From Kitasatospora albolonga (lineage in GTDB: Bacteria; Actinomycetota; Actinomycetes; Streptomycetales; Streptomycetaceae), in NCBI GenBank assembly GCA_002082585.1, contig CP020563.1:5450001-5514000 (forward strand): a stretch of 64,000 nt of DNA, written 5' to 3'. The first letter of the stretch is position 1, and every line of letters begins with the position of its first letter. The position numbers were made by a program, and so were the translations under genes. Below, in pieces: positions 16,455 to 25,617 of the stretch. Under the pieces are notes generated by a model. It had not been told where the DNA came from. It searched no databases and was given only the letters and a program-made list of their open reading frames with translations.

Positions 16455-16458
16455 CTAG
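15505..16458 (+). CDS. IS481-family DDE transposase, copy 2
   Basis: Identical in sequence to copy 1 (HTH plus D141, D222, E258). The start is GTG after GAAAGG. The last sense codon ACC straddles the end of the element and the TAG stop is entirely target DNA. Identity of the copies points to recent transposition or gene conversion. Confidence 0.93.
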   Translation: MPHRNAPLTETGRLRLARCVVEDGWPLRRAAERFQVSPTTAQRWATRYRATGEAGMSDRSSRPHHSPRRTATRTERRIIKVRVLRRWGPARIAHLLNLAPSTVHRVLTRFGLARLKHLDRATGRVIRRYEHDRPGELVHVDIKKLGNIPDGGGHKVLGRPAGRRTRSGVGYQYIHTAVDDHSRLAYSEILTDEKKETATAFWQRAHAYFTGVGITVERVLTDNGACYKSHTWRDTLAAAGIAHKRTRPYRPQTNGKVERLNRTLLDEWAYARPYRSEQERRDAFPAWLHTYNHHRGHTALAGKPPATRVPNLTGQYT

Positions 16459-16459
16459 C

Positions 16460-16722
16460 GACTGTCTCTTGACGGGGCGTAACCGGAGGATCATGTTCTC
16501 CCTGAGGGGCGGTGCTCCTGGTGGGTTCCGGCCTGTGCGGTCCTCGCCGCGTGCGAGGTGGTCCTCGTAGATCCGCACCTTGTGGCGCATCACATCCAAG
16601 GTCTCGTGCAGTTCCTGGATCTTGGCCTCCACGTGGTTCTCGTGCCGACGCGGCAGCTCAAGTCGCTCGTGTTCGTTGCCCGGGCCTCGGGCCAGCTCGA
16701 TGCACTGCCGGATCGTCGCCAG
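16460..16722 (-). pseudogene. C-terminal remnant of a MerR-family regulator
   Basis: In the minus-strand frame that holds Met at 16632, the peptide reads A-T-I-R-Q-C-I-E-L-A-R-G-P-G, then E-R-L-E-L-P-R-R-H, then I-Q-E-L-H-E-T-L-D-V-M-R-H-K-V-R-I-Y-E-D-H-L. This is the effector-side coiled coil of a MerR regulator of the type usually divergent from a dehydrogenase gene. The N-terminal winged helix is absent: the frame breaks at about 16722, exactly where the neighbouring SDR remnant begins. Downstream it runs into the IS. Not functional. Confidence 0.75.
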
Positions 16723-17351
16723 AGGCCGGCCTGGCGGAGTTCGGACGGATCGACGTCGTCGTCAACAACGCAGGCTACGGCCTCGTGGGCGCGGTCGAGG
16801 AGACGTCCGACAGAGCCGCCCGCGCTCTCTTCGATGTCAACGTGTTCGGCGTACTTAACACCTTGCGGGCGACCCTGCCGACGTTGCGCGCCCAGCGATC
16901 CGGACATGTCCTGAACATTGGCTCCGTGGGCGGCTTCGCCACGGCGCCCGCGGCGGGCTTGTACGGGGCGTCGAAGTTCGCCATCGAGGGCATCTCCGAG
17001 GCGCTGCACGGCGAGCTGGCCCCGCTGGGCGTACGTGTCACGATCGTGGAGCCGGGCGGCTTGCGCACGGACTTCCTCAACAGCTCGAGCATGCGGGTCG
17101 AACCGGCCTCCATCGCGGACCACGTCGTCGGCGCGGGCCCGGTGCGCGAGGCACTGGCCCACCACGACGGCCGTCAGCCAGGAGATCCGGTGAAGGCGGC
17201 GAAGGCCATCGTCGACATCACCGAGGTCACCGAGCCGCCGCTGCGACTGCAGTTGGGCGCGGATGCGATCGAGCGTGTCGAGGCGAAGCTGGACCGGGTG
17301 CGCCGTGAACTTGACGAATGGCGCCACGTGGCGCTCTCCACCGGTATCTGA
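16723..17351 (+). pseudogene. Short-chain dehydrogenase/reductase lacking its N-terminus
   Basis: The sequence enters mid-domain at L-A-E-F-G-R-I-D-V-V-V-N-N-A-G-Y-G. It then has the SDR catalytic region (N-I-G-S-V-G-G, Y-G-A-S-K as Y-x3-K), P-G-G-L-R-T-D-F and a normal C-terminus. The cofactor-binding T-G-x3-G-x-G strand, about 70-75 residues, is missing. The longer open frame back to 16512 is antisense to the MerR remnant and supplies no Rossmann start. One deletion seems to have removed both 5' ends and the shared promoter. Confidence 0.8.
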
Positions 17352-17485
17352 ACCGTTCCGGGTCCGGCGGGGACTCGACGCGGAGCGGGCGGACCGGGAC
17401 ATCCGGGGCGGCTGTCCGGCCGACCGGTTGGCGACCGTGATCAACGCTCTTGTCACAGCGGCACCGGGCCAGGAATGCTGGAGCG

Positions 17486-17758
17486 GTGCCAGGGCAGCGA
17501 AAACGGAAACGTCAGCAGCGGGTCGCGGGTCGCGGCAGTCTCGGCGCGGGCCGCTGGGAGGTGCTTCTCGAGACGCAGGACGAGTCGGAGTGGCATGCTC
17601 ACCTGCGTCTTCTGCGGGCCGGGCGGGAGCGGATCGACTGGTCCATGACTCGGGTGGACACCTGCTGCGGACGCCTGATGCAGGCGACCACGTACCGGTT
17701 GAGTCTGTTCGTTCCCGGCCCCGGGCCGGGACCCGGTGGGGAACAGTCCGGCCCTTGA
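17486..17758 (+). CDS. Conserved small basic protein of unknown function
   Basis: 90 residues. An Arg/Lys/Gln-rich N-terminus (P-G-Q-R-K-R-K-R-Q-Q-R) is followed by W-E-V-L-L-E-T-Q-D-E-S-E-W-H-A-H, I-D-W-S-M-T-R-V-D-T-C-C-G-R-L and T-T-Y-R-L-S-L-F-V-P. The pattern resembles a small Streptomyces-specific family, possibly nucleic-acid binding from its charge. GTG with GGAG upstream is taken as the start; it could begin earlier at 17450. Confidence 0.6.
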   Translation: MPGQRKRKRQQRVAGRGSLGAGRWEVLLETQDESEWHAHLRLLRAGRERIDWSMTRVDTCCGRLMQATTYRLSLFVPGPGPGPGGEQSGP

Positions 17759-17796
17759 TCTCCTGAGGCGCTCGAGACGCTTTTCCGGTGCGGGAG

Positions 17797-18420
17797 TCAG
17801 GACTCCGTCGGGTTGCTGTTCAGCTTTCGCCGTTCCCGGCGGTTGGGGTGGCGGATGACCACTCCTCCCGCGCCGCCGGTCCCGGTGAGCCGGATCAGGG
17901 GAGTCCCGGGGAGCCGGTCGGGCGTGGTCTCGTTCTTGAGGCCGCCGAAGCCGGGGTCCATGCCTCCGGCGTCCGTGGCCCAGGAGTCGGGGATGACGAC
18001 CGTGACACCGGATGTCTCCCCGTACGCCTCCACCGCGATCTCCGGGAGGCGGCACTCGACCCGGGTGAAGTCGATCTTCACGCCGCCCACGCCTCCGTGA
18101 GCGATCACGCGGCCGGGAACCTCCCACCGCTCGGGGCCTCGGGAGACGCCGTAGATGCCGCCCTTGAGCACCAGCGGCGGCAGGCTCGCAGCGGAGACGG
18201 AGTCCGGCTTCGGCAAGTCGTCGGTCAGGGCGGCCAGTTCGCCGTGGGTCCTGGACTTCAGCGCCAGCTCCACCCGGGAACCCAGCTCATCGAGATCGAT
18301 GCGCCCCTCGGCCGCCGCGTTGCGCAGCTGCTCCACGACCGCGTCCCGGTCGTCGTGAGAGGCGCGGAGCTTTCCGGGCGGAGCAGGGCGCGGCGGGAGC
18401 TCCGGGGGCTGGGAAGTCAT
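17797..18420 (-). CDS. DUF1707 protein with a LiaF-like C-terminal domain
   Basis: 207 residues. Residues ~18-70 form a DUF1707 unit (R-A-S-H-D-D-R-D-A-V-V-E-Q-L-R-N-A, G-R-I-D-L-D-E-L, then T-H-G-E-L-A-A-L-T-D-D-L). The C-terminal half has G-G-V-G-G-V-K-I-D-F-T, then V-T-V-V-I-P, as in the LiaF/YvqF 'cell-wall-active antibiotic response' domain. Unlike many relatives there is no membrane helix between them, so it is probably cytosolic. The ATG overlaps the upstream stop as ATGA, yet a leaderless-type promoter also precedes it. Confidence 0.82.
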   Translation of the reverse strand: MTSQPPELPPRPAPPGKLRASHDDRDAVVEQLRNAAAEGRIDLDELGSRVELALKSRTHGELAALTDDLPKPDSVSAASLPPLVLKGGIYGVSRGPERWEVPGRVIAHGGVGGVKIDFTRVECRLPEIAVEAYGETSGVTVVIPDSWATDAGGMDPGFGGLKNETTPDRLPGTPLIRLTGTGGAGGVVIRHPNRRERRKLNSNPTES

Positions 18421-18800
18421 GCCCACCAGGATAGGCAGGCAGCGGACGGGGCGGGGGCTGCTCGTCTCAGCACTGCCTGGAGCCTCTCGGCTCGGCAGAG
18501 GGCTGTGCGGCGTGAGCGCCGTCGGCCGCCGGTCACGCGTGCCCAACGCTCTTGGACGGCCGACAACTTACGCTCGAACTCGGCATCCCCCGTCCGGCTG
18601 GTGAAGGCCCCGGGAATCGTGAGCGGACGCCCACGTCCCCGTACGGCCCTCAGGTCCCACCAGGAGCCACTGCGCGTGAGATGCAGGCGCTTCTCGATCC
18701 GGGGGATCTCGCTCCAGGGAACCGGGCGTCGGCTCACGAAGGCGCGGAACTCCATTCCCTCCGCGGTCAGGCGCGTCCGGCCGTATCCCCGGTTGAGCAT
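18417..18800 (-). pseudogene. PH-domain (bPH-type) protein lacking its N-terminal membrane part
   Basis: From M-L-N-R-G-Y-G-R-T-R-L-T-A-E-G the peptide continues F-R-A-F-V-S-R-R-P-V-P-W-S-E-I, then W-W-D-L-R-A-V-R, P-L-T-I-P-G-A-F-T-S-R and V-Q-E-R-W. This is the bacterial PH-like domain found in Streptomyces membrane proteins. The usual N-terminal helices are absent and the upstream frame is non-native, so the gene seems 5'-truncated. Its stop overlaps the DUF1707 start. A shortened functional protein from the ATG at 18800 cannot be excluded. Confidence 0.55.
18428..18433 (-). promoter_or_regulatory. Candidate -10 box for a leaderless transcript
   Basis: On the minus strand TATCCT ends 7 nt before the ATG of the DUF1707 gene, with no ribosome site. 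Confidence 0.6.
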
Positions 18801-18901
18801 GAGAAGACCGAGGCCGACCGGGCGAGCGTGAGAAGGCCGGTGCCCTGCCGACGAGGGCGCGTGCGGTCGGCCGCGTTCGGCCGGGGTGCCCGGTGCGCTC
18901 G

Positions 18902-18907
18902 TACACT
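18902..18907 (+). promoter_or_regulatory. Candidate -10 box for a leaderless transcript
   Basis: TACACT ends 7 nt before the ATG at 18915; there is no ribosome site. This is the clearest case in the window. Confidence 0.6.
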
Positions 18908-18914
18908 GACCGGC

Positions 18915-19298
18915 ATGGCATGCCGCATCAGCGAACTGGTCATCGACTGCACCGACCCCGAACGGCTCGCCGCCTTCTGGAGCGGCGTCCTCGGCTATGT
19001 CGAACTCGGCCGCGAGGATGACGGAAGCATCGAGATCGGGCCGCCCGGCACCGGCTTCGGCGGCCCGCAGCCCACCCTCGTCCTCAGCCCCGGCGGCGAA
19101 CCGCGTACGGGGAAACTCCGGCTGCACATCGACGTCAACGCCACCGACCGCGACCAGGAAGCCGAGCTGGAGCGGCTGCTCGCCCTGGGGGCCAGGCCCG
19201 CCGACGTGGGCCAGAGCGGTGAGGAGAGCTGGCACGTTCTGGCCGACCCGGAAGGCAACGAATTCTGCCTCCTGCGCAGGCGGCTACCGCCTCTCTGA
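18915..19298 (+). CDS. VOC (glyoxalase-like) superfamily protein
   Basis: 127 residues in the Glyoxalase_6 style: I-S-E-L-V-I-D-C-T-D-P-E-R-L-A-A-F-W-S-G-V-L-G-Y, then L-R-L-H-I-D-V-N-A-T-D-R, and D-P-E-G-N-E-F-C-L-L at the end. These are the two beta-alpha-beta-beta-beta halves of a VOC monomer. The metal-ligand positions (His in H-I-D, Glu in N-E-F) are kept. Enzymatic or resistance role unknown. The last 15 nt overlap the convergent methyltransferase gene. Confidence 0.85.
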   Translation: MACRISELVIDCTDPERLAAFWSGVLGYVELGREDDGSIEIGPPGTGFGGPQPTLVLSPGGEPRTGKLRLHIDVNATDRDQEAELERLLALGARPADVGQSGEESWHVLADPEGNEFCLLRRRLPPL

Positions 19299-19952
19299 CC
19301 GTGCGCCCTCCTCCGGCGGCGCGGGAGTGCCGTCCGTACGGGCGTGGACGCTCACCGCGTAGCCGCTGCCCGGGTGGTAGGTGTCGCCGCTCCACGTGGC
19401 GTACCGCTGGAGCAGGGAGAGCCCGGCCCGGGTGCACCAGGCGTCGAACTCCTCGACGGTGACCGTCGGTTCCGGCAGGGGCAGGTGGGCCGCGTCCAGG
19501 CCCATGCCCGTGACCAGCAGTCCGCCGGGGCGCAGGGCGGCGGCCAGGTGCCGGATCACGGCCGGTTCCGTGCCGGGGGCCAGGAGCGGGATGACGTTTC
19601 CGGCGGCCAGGGCCAGGTCGTAGCCCGGCTCCAGGGCGAGGGTGTCCAGGTGGGCCAGGTCGCCCAGGAGCCACTCCTGGGCGGGCGCCTGGCGGCGGGC
19701 CACGGCGAGCATCGAGGCGTCGGCGTCCACGCCCGTGCAGTGGTGGCCCAGCTCGGTGAGCCGGATCGCGATCCGGCCGGTCCCGCAGCCCGCGTCGAGA
19801 ATCCGTGCGGCGGGCTTCAGCAGGGCCTCGCAGAAGGTGGCCTCGCCGTGGACGTCATGGCCCGATGCGGCGAGCCGCGCGAAGCGCCGGGCGTACTCCT
19901 CGCCGGTTCGTCCGCCGGTCAGTTCCGCCCAGCGGTCGGGTTGCCCAGTCAT
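19284..19952 (-). CDS. Class I SAM-dependent methyltransferase
   Basis: 222 residues. Motif I I-L-D-A-G-C-G-T-G-R-I-A, the acidic loop G-V-D-A-D-A-S-M-L, motif II/III W-L-L-G-D-L-A-H-L, then L-R-P-G-G-L-L-V-T-G identify a Rossmann-fold methyltransferase. The C-terminal part (T-V-E-E-F-D-A-W-C-T-R-A-G-L) is short. The substrate is not evident and no pathway genes are adjacent. AAGG lies 8-10 nt before the ATG. Confidence 0.9.
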   Translation of the reverse strand: MTGQPDRWAELTGGRTGEEYARRFARLAASGHDVHGEATFCEALLKPAARILDAGCGTGRIAIRLTELGHHCTGVDADASMLAVARRQAPAQEWLLGDLAHLDTLALEPGYDLALAAGNVIPLLAPGTEPAVIRHLAAALRPGGLLVTGMGLDAAHLPLPEPTVTVEEFDAWCTRAGLSLLQRYATWSGDTYHPGSGYAVSVHARTDGTPAPPEEGARSERR

Positions 19953-20276
19953 GTGCTGTGTGCCTTCCGGTCGGCCGTCCTGGAAAGCACGAGCGTTCCG
20001 TCTCGGCGTTCCCGTGTCCAGCGGGACTCGATCCGGGGCTCGATCCCGGGTGGCGGGGCGGGGGAGTGGCGGAGGCGGGCGGAAGGGCGGAGGCGAACCG
20101 TTCCTCCGGGCGGGTGAGCTTGGCGGTTCCGTCCGTCGTGTCGGCGGCGCCTCCCGCGCGGAGGCGCCTTCAGTAGGTGGAACGAATCAGTGTGATCAAC
20201 TGCAAATGCCACCAAACAAGCACTATCCGGTCCATCCGGTACGGGGTGGTCCGGGCCGGCCCCGGAGGTATCAGCC
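19953..20276. other. Intergenic region upstream of the binding-protein gene
   Basis: About 320 nt without a gene. GGCGCCTCC (20146-20154) and GGAGGCGCC (20160-20168) form a perfect 9-bp hairpin. After it comes an AT-richer stretch (20169-20230) that may hold the promoter for the lipoprotein gene, whose GGAGGT site lies at about 20264-20269. Confidence 0.5.
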
Positions 20277-22721
20277 ATGTCCCACGTCGGCGTCCCGCGC
20301 GGGACGGTACGTAAGCGCCGCTCGCTCGCGCTCCTCACGACGGGGGTGCTCACCATCCCGGTACTGGCGGGGTGCAGCTCCGGTACCGAGGAGACCTCCC
20401 GGGGGGTCCCGCAGGACATCGCCCCCGCCGCCCGCGACCGGGTCGCCGACGGATCGACGGTGAACTGGGCGGTCGACGCGATGCCCACCACCTTCAACGC
20501 CTTCCAGGCGGACGCCGACAGCGCCACCACCAGGATCACCGGGGCCCTGCTGCCCACGCTCTTCCCGATGGACGCGGCCGGGCAGCCGAAGCTCAACCCG
20601 GACTACCTGGAGTCCGCGAAGATCATCGAGCGCGAGCCGAAGCAGGTCGTGCTCTACAAGCTCAACCAGCAGGCCGTCTGGAGCGACGGCCGCGAGATCG
20701 GCGCCCCCGACTTCGTCGCCCAGTGGCGGGCGCTCAGCGGCAAGGACTCCGCCTTCTGGACCGCCCGCAACGCCGGGTACGAGCGGATCGAGAAGATCGA
20801 GCGCGGCTCTGACGACCTCCAGGTCAGGGTCACGTTCGCCAAGCCGTACGCGGACTGGCGCTCCCTCTTCTCGCCGCTCTACCCGAAGGAGATCACCGGC
20901 TCGCCGGACACCTTCAACGACGATGCGCGTACGGCCCTGAAGAAGACCGCGGGCCCCTTCCAGCTGAAGAGCGTGAGCAAGGCCAAGAAGACCGTCACCC
21001 TCACCCGCAACCCGCGCTGGTGGGGCCAGAAGGCCAAGCTGGACAGCCTCGTCTTCCGCGCGGTCGCCCCCAAGGACCGGGCCAAGGCCCTCGCCGACGG
21101 CACCGTGCACGTCACGGACATCGACGCGTCCACCGCCAACCGCATCGCCCTCGCCGTCCGTGACGCGGGCAGCAACGGCCAGCCGCTCACCCACGGCCCC
21201 GGCGCCGACCGCACCGCCGCCGACGCCACGCGCTCCTGGGCCCTGGCGCACGGCTCCGACAAGGAGCAGGCGGAGATCGCCCAGGCGGCCCGGGAGAAGA
21301 ACCGCAAGGCCGTCGCCGCGTACGGGGCCGAGCAGAAGGCCCTGCGCAGTTACGTCGTACGCAAGTCCCTGGAGCCCGCCTACACCCAGCTCGCCCTGAA
21401 CGGCGAGTCCGGCCCGCTCGCGGACGACCGGGTGCGCCGGGCGGTGGCCCGCGCCCTGGACCGGCAGGAGATCGCCGACACCGTACTGAAGCCGCTCGGG
21501 CTTCCGGCGAAGCCGCTCGGCAGCCACCTGGCCCTCGCCGGGCAGCCCGGCTACAAGGACGGCAGCGGGGCCCTCGGCAACCAGAACACCGAGGAGGCCC
21601 AGGCGCTGCTGGCCGACGCGGGCTGGACCCGGGGCGGCGCGGCCCAGAAGCCGAAGGACACCAAGGCGGGCAGCGAGGCGGACAAGACGGAGAAGGACGA
21701 CGAGGACGCCACCAAGAAGGACGCCACGAAGGAGAAGGAGGACAAGGACGCTGTAAAGAAGGAGAGCGAGGAGGACAAGGAGAACGAGGAGAAGAAGAGC
21801 GAGAAGAGCGAGGCGGAGGACGACGAGAAGAAGGCCGACAAGGCCGCCTCCGGCTCCGACGACAGCGCCTCCTCCCGCGCCGAGGGCCTCTACATCGTCG
21901 GCCAGGACGACAAGCCGGGCGCCCGGCCCGTACAGGTCCCCTACGCCTCCCAGGCCGCCGCCCAGGGCATCGCCCTCCTCCGCCGCGCCGACGACACCGA
22001 CCGCGCCGACACCGACCGGGCCGACAACGCCAACGGGGACAGCGCCGACGCCGCCGCCAAGGTCACCGCCCAGGACAAGCAGTCCGGCGGCGCCCCGGGC
22101 GCGTACGCCCCCAAGGGCACCGCCGCCCCCGCCCCCGCCTCGGTCAACGGACCCCTCGGCAAGGACGGCAAGACGCTGACCCTGCGCTTCGTGCTCCCCT
22201 CCGGGCCCGGCTCGCAGTCGCTGCGCGGCGTCGGCGAGCGGATCGCGGTGATGCTGGAGAAGATCGGGATCGGTACGGAGATCACCAAGGTCCCCGACGA
22301 GAGCTACTTCAAGGACCACATCGCCTCCGGCGACTACGACCTGGCCCTCTACTCCTGGCCCGCCACCGCCTACCCGGCCACCGACGGGCGCCCGATCTAC
22401 GCCAAGCCGGAGCCGGCCACCGACGGGTCGCTCCTCGTCGAGCAGAACTACACCCGGGTGGGCACCGACCACATCGACCAGCTCTTCGACCAGGCGGTCG
22501 CCGAGCTGGACGAGAAGGCCGCGCGGGAGCTGATGAAGCAGGCGGACGCCCGGATCTGGGCCGCCGCGGGATCGATTCCCCTCTTCCAGCGCCCGCAGCT
22601 CGTCGCGGTGGACAAGAAGCTCGCGAACGTCGGCGCCTTCGGGTTCGCGGCCCCCCGCTACCAGGACATCGGGTTCACGGACCGGCAGGCGGCGGGTGCC
22701 CCGGCCGACCGGAAGGAGTAG
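20277..22721 (+). CDS. Family 5 oligopeptide-binding lipoprotein with long charged insertion
   Basis: 814 residues, longer than the usual ~550. The lipobox L-A-G-C near residue 23 predicts an acylated extracytoplasmic protein. Family 5 blocks include V-N-W-A-V-D-A-M-P-T-T-F-N-A, W-S-D-G-R-E-I-G-A-P-D-F-V-A-Q-W and V-R-R-A-V-A-R-A-L-D-R. Residues ~459-536 are an almost pure Lys/Glu/Asp/Ser insert, and a second Asp/Ala-rich insert follows near 590-625; the frame is intact on both sides. No permease or ATPase accompanies it, so it may serve the oligopeptide transporters about 3 kb downstream. The start is ATG after GGAGGT. Confidence 0.88.
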   Translation: MSHVGVPRGTVRKRRSLALLTTGVLTIPVLAGCSSGTEETSRGVPQDIAPAARDRVADGSTVNWAVDAMPTTFNAFQADADSATTRITGALLPTLFPMDAAGQPKLNPDYLESAKIIEREPKQVVLYKLNQQAVWSDGREIGAPDFVAQWRALSGKDSAFWTARNAGYERIEKIERGSDDLQVRVTFAKPYADWRSLFSPLYPKEITGSPDTFNDDARTALKKTAGPFQLKSVSKAKKTVTLTRNPRWWGQKAKLDSLVFRAVAPKDRAKALADGTVHVTDIDASTANRIALAVRDAGSNGQPLTHGPGADRTAADATRSWALAHGSDKEQAEIAQAAREKNRKAVAAYGAEQKALRSYVVRKSLEPAYTQLALNGESGPLADDRVRRAVARALDRQEIADTVLKPLGLPAKPLGSHLALAGQPGYKDGSGALGNQNTEEAQALLADAGWTRGGAAQKPKDTKAGSEADKTEKDDEDATKKDATKEKEDKDAVKKESEEDKENEEKKSEKSEAEDDEKKADKAASGSDDSASSRAEGLYIVGQDDKPGARPVQVPYASQAAAQGIALLRRADDTDRADTDRADNANGDSADAAAKVTAQDKQSGGAPGAYAPKGTAAPAPASVNGPLGKDGKTLTLRFVLPSGPGSQSLRGVGERIAVMLEKIGIGTEITKVPDESYFKDHIASGDYDLALYSWPATAYPATDGRPIYAKPEPATDGSLLVEQNYTRVGTDHIDQLFDQAVAELDEKAARELMKQADARIWAAAGSIPLFQRPQLVAVDKKLANVGAFGFAAPRYQDIGFTDRQAAGAPADRKE

Positions 22722-22826
22722 CGGGTCACCGGAGCGGGGCGGTGCGTGACACCGTGAGGAAGAGCGCGTGACGCCGTAAGAAAGAGCAGGTCAACGGTGT
22801 GCGCAAGCTCAGTTCCTGCTCAAAAC

Positions 22827-22857
22827 CCTTGCCCGCCGGCGACCCCGGCGGGCAAGG
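22827..22857 (+). terminator. Rho-independent-like terminator
   Basis: CCTTGCCCGCCGG pairs perfectly with CCGGCGGGCAAGG (13 bp, 5-nt loop), about 105 nt after the lipoprotein gene stop. No T-run follows, as is common in Streptomyces. Confidence 0.8.
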
Positions 22858-22920
22858 TGGTATCCGCCCTGACCCGGACCGTTCGACCCTCCTCACACCC
22901 TCCCCGCACCTTCCCCCCAC

Positions 22921-22956
22921 GCGGACCCATGCGGACCCCATGCGGACCCATGCGGC
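22921..22956 (+). repeat. Short tandem repeat, unit gcggaccc(c)at
   Basis: Three and a half copies of a 10-11-nt unit lie in the 446-nt intergenic space before typA. The rest of that space (22722-23167) holds the terminator and presumably the typA promoter; no gene is visible. Confidence 0.7.
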
Positions 22957-23167
22957 CTTCCGCCCGGCCGTCCCGGCTCCTTGACACCGGCTGAATATCG
23001 CCTGAATCACACGGGAAGACCGCCTGCGCGGATCGGCCCGGGAAGCCCGGCACGCGCAGGGCCCGTACCATGGGACGAGCCGTGGCGTGCCGCCCGGCGG
23101 GCGTACGAGGACTCGAAGACCGACTGAGACGCCTGATCCCACGATCCGAGAGAAGCGCAAGCCACCC

Positions 23168-25039
<1,872 letters not shown>

Positions 25040-25235
25040 CGCGGCGGCCCGCGCCGGGCGTCCGGCGTGGAGCCCCGCGCCAAGCGCTGACGTACGCCCC
25101 GTACCGGGCGCCGAGACCTCCTCCGTGCCCGGTGGGGCGGCCCCGCCGCCCCGGAGCCGTACGCTCCGTATTCACGGGGCCCGGCGGCCCGTCAGGTCTC
25201 GTTCGGACGGACCGTCAGCACAGGCATTGACAGAG

Positions 25236-25273
25236 GGCCCGGCCCACCACGGAAACTGTGGTGGGACCGGGCC
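25236..25273 (+). terminator. Terminator downstream of typA
   Basis: GGCCCGGCCCACCAC and GTGGTGGGACCGGGCC form a long stem with one bulged base and a 7-nt loop, about 200 nt after the typA stop. Confidence 0.8.
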
Positions 25274-25617
25274 TTCGCCAATCGTTTTTCCTGGCCGAGC
25301 TGTCCGGATATCGGAGGTAGCTCTCCGGAACATGTGTTAACAGTCCGTTTCGGGCGTGTCTGTCTGGGATCGCTTTGTCCGGATTTCGGGCACACAGGGT
25401 GGACTGATGTTGTCAAACCGAGACCCTTTAAGTGTGGTTTACAGCCCGGTCGTACTCAATAGTTGGCTCCATTGAGCTCGGGTCAATGGGTCACGCACTG
25501 TGGGGAGTGCCGACTCACGAGCACACTCGGGGCACTGAACGATCACCGTCAGGGGTGTCGGTGAATCTCTCCAGTGCCCTTCTTGTAGTCAAAAGTGGAC
25601 TCATGAGGAGGAAACCC
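25274..25617 (+). promoter_or_regulatory. Promoter/leader region of the first oligopeptide transporter operon
   Basis: This stretch is markedly AT-richer than its surroundings (25330-25480). CTCAAT (25455-25460) and ATTGAG (25471-25476) form an inverted repeat that could be an operator or short hairpin. GAGGAGG at about 25605-25611 is the ribosome site of the lipoprotein gene. No exact -35/-10 pair stands out and no gene is apparent. Confidence 0.45.

Noticed and set aside
12069..16459. Composite transposon with two IS arms
   Set aside because: Each copy has its own 5-bp duplication (CCTAG; CTAGC), which indicates independent insertions. The outermost flanks do not match beyond the CTAG core.
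16330..16632. 100-aa minus-strand protein
   Set aside because: Part of it is the MerR remnant and the rest reads antisense through the IS end; not an independent gene.
21652..21885. Frameshift in the binding-protein gene
   Set aside because: The Lys/Glu-rich insert keeps the frame and codon usage; family homology resumes after it.
20271..22472. 733-aa minus-strand frame
   Set aside because: Val/Leu/Gly-rich antisense of the binding lipoprotein; the hydrophobic run mirrors its Lys/Glu insert.
25432..25617. Longer N-terminus of the operon 1 lipoprotein
   Set aside because: It would bury the signal peptide; GAGGAGG and the lipoprotein signal support the ATG at 25618.
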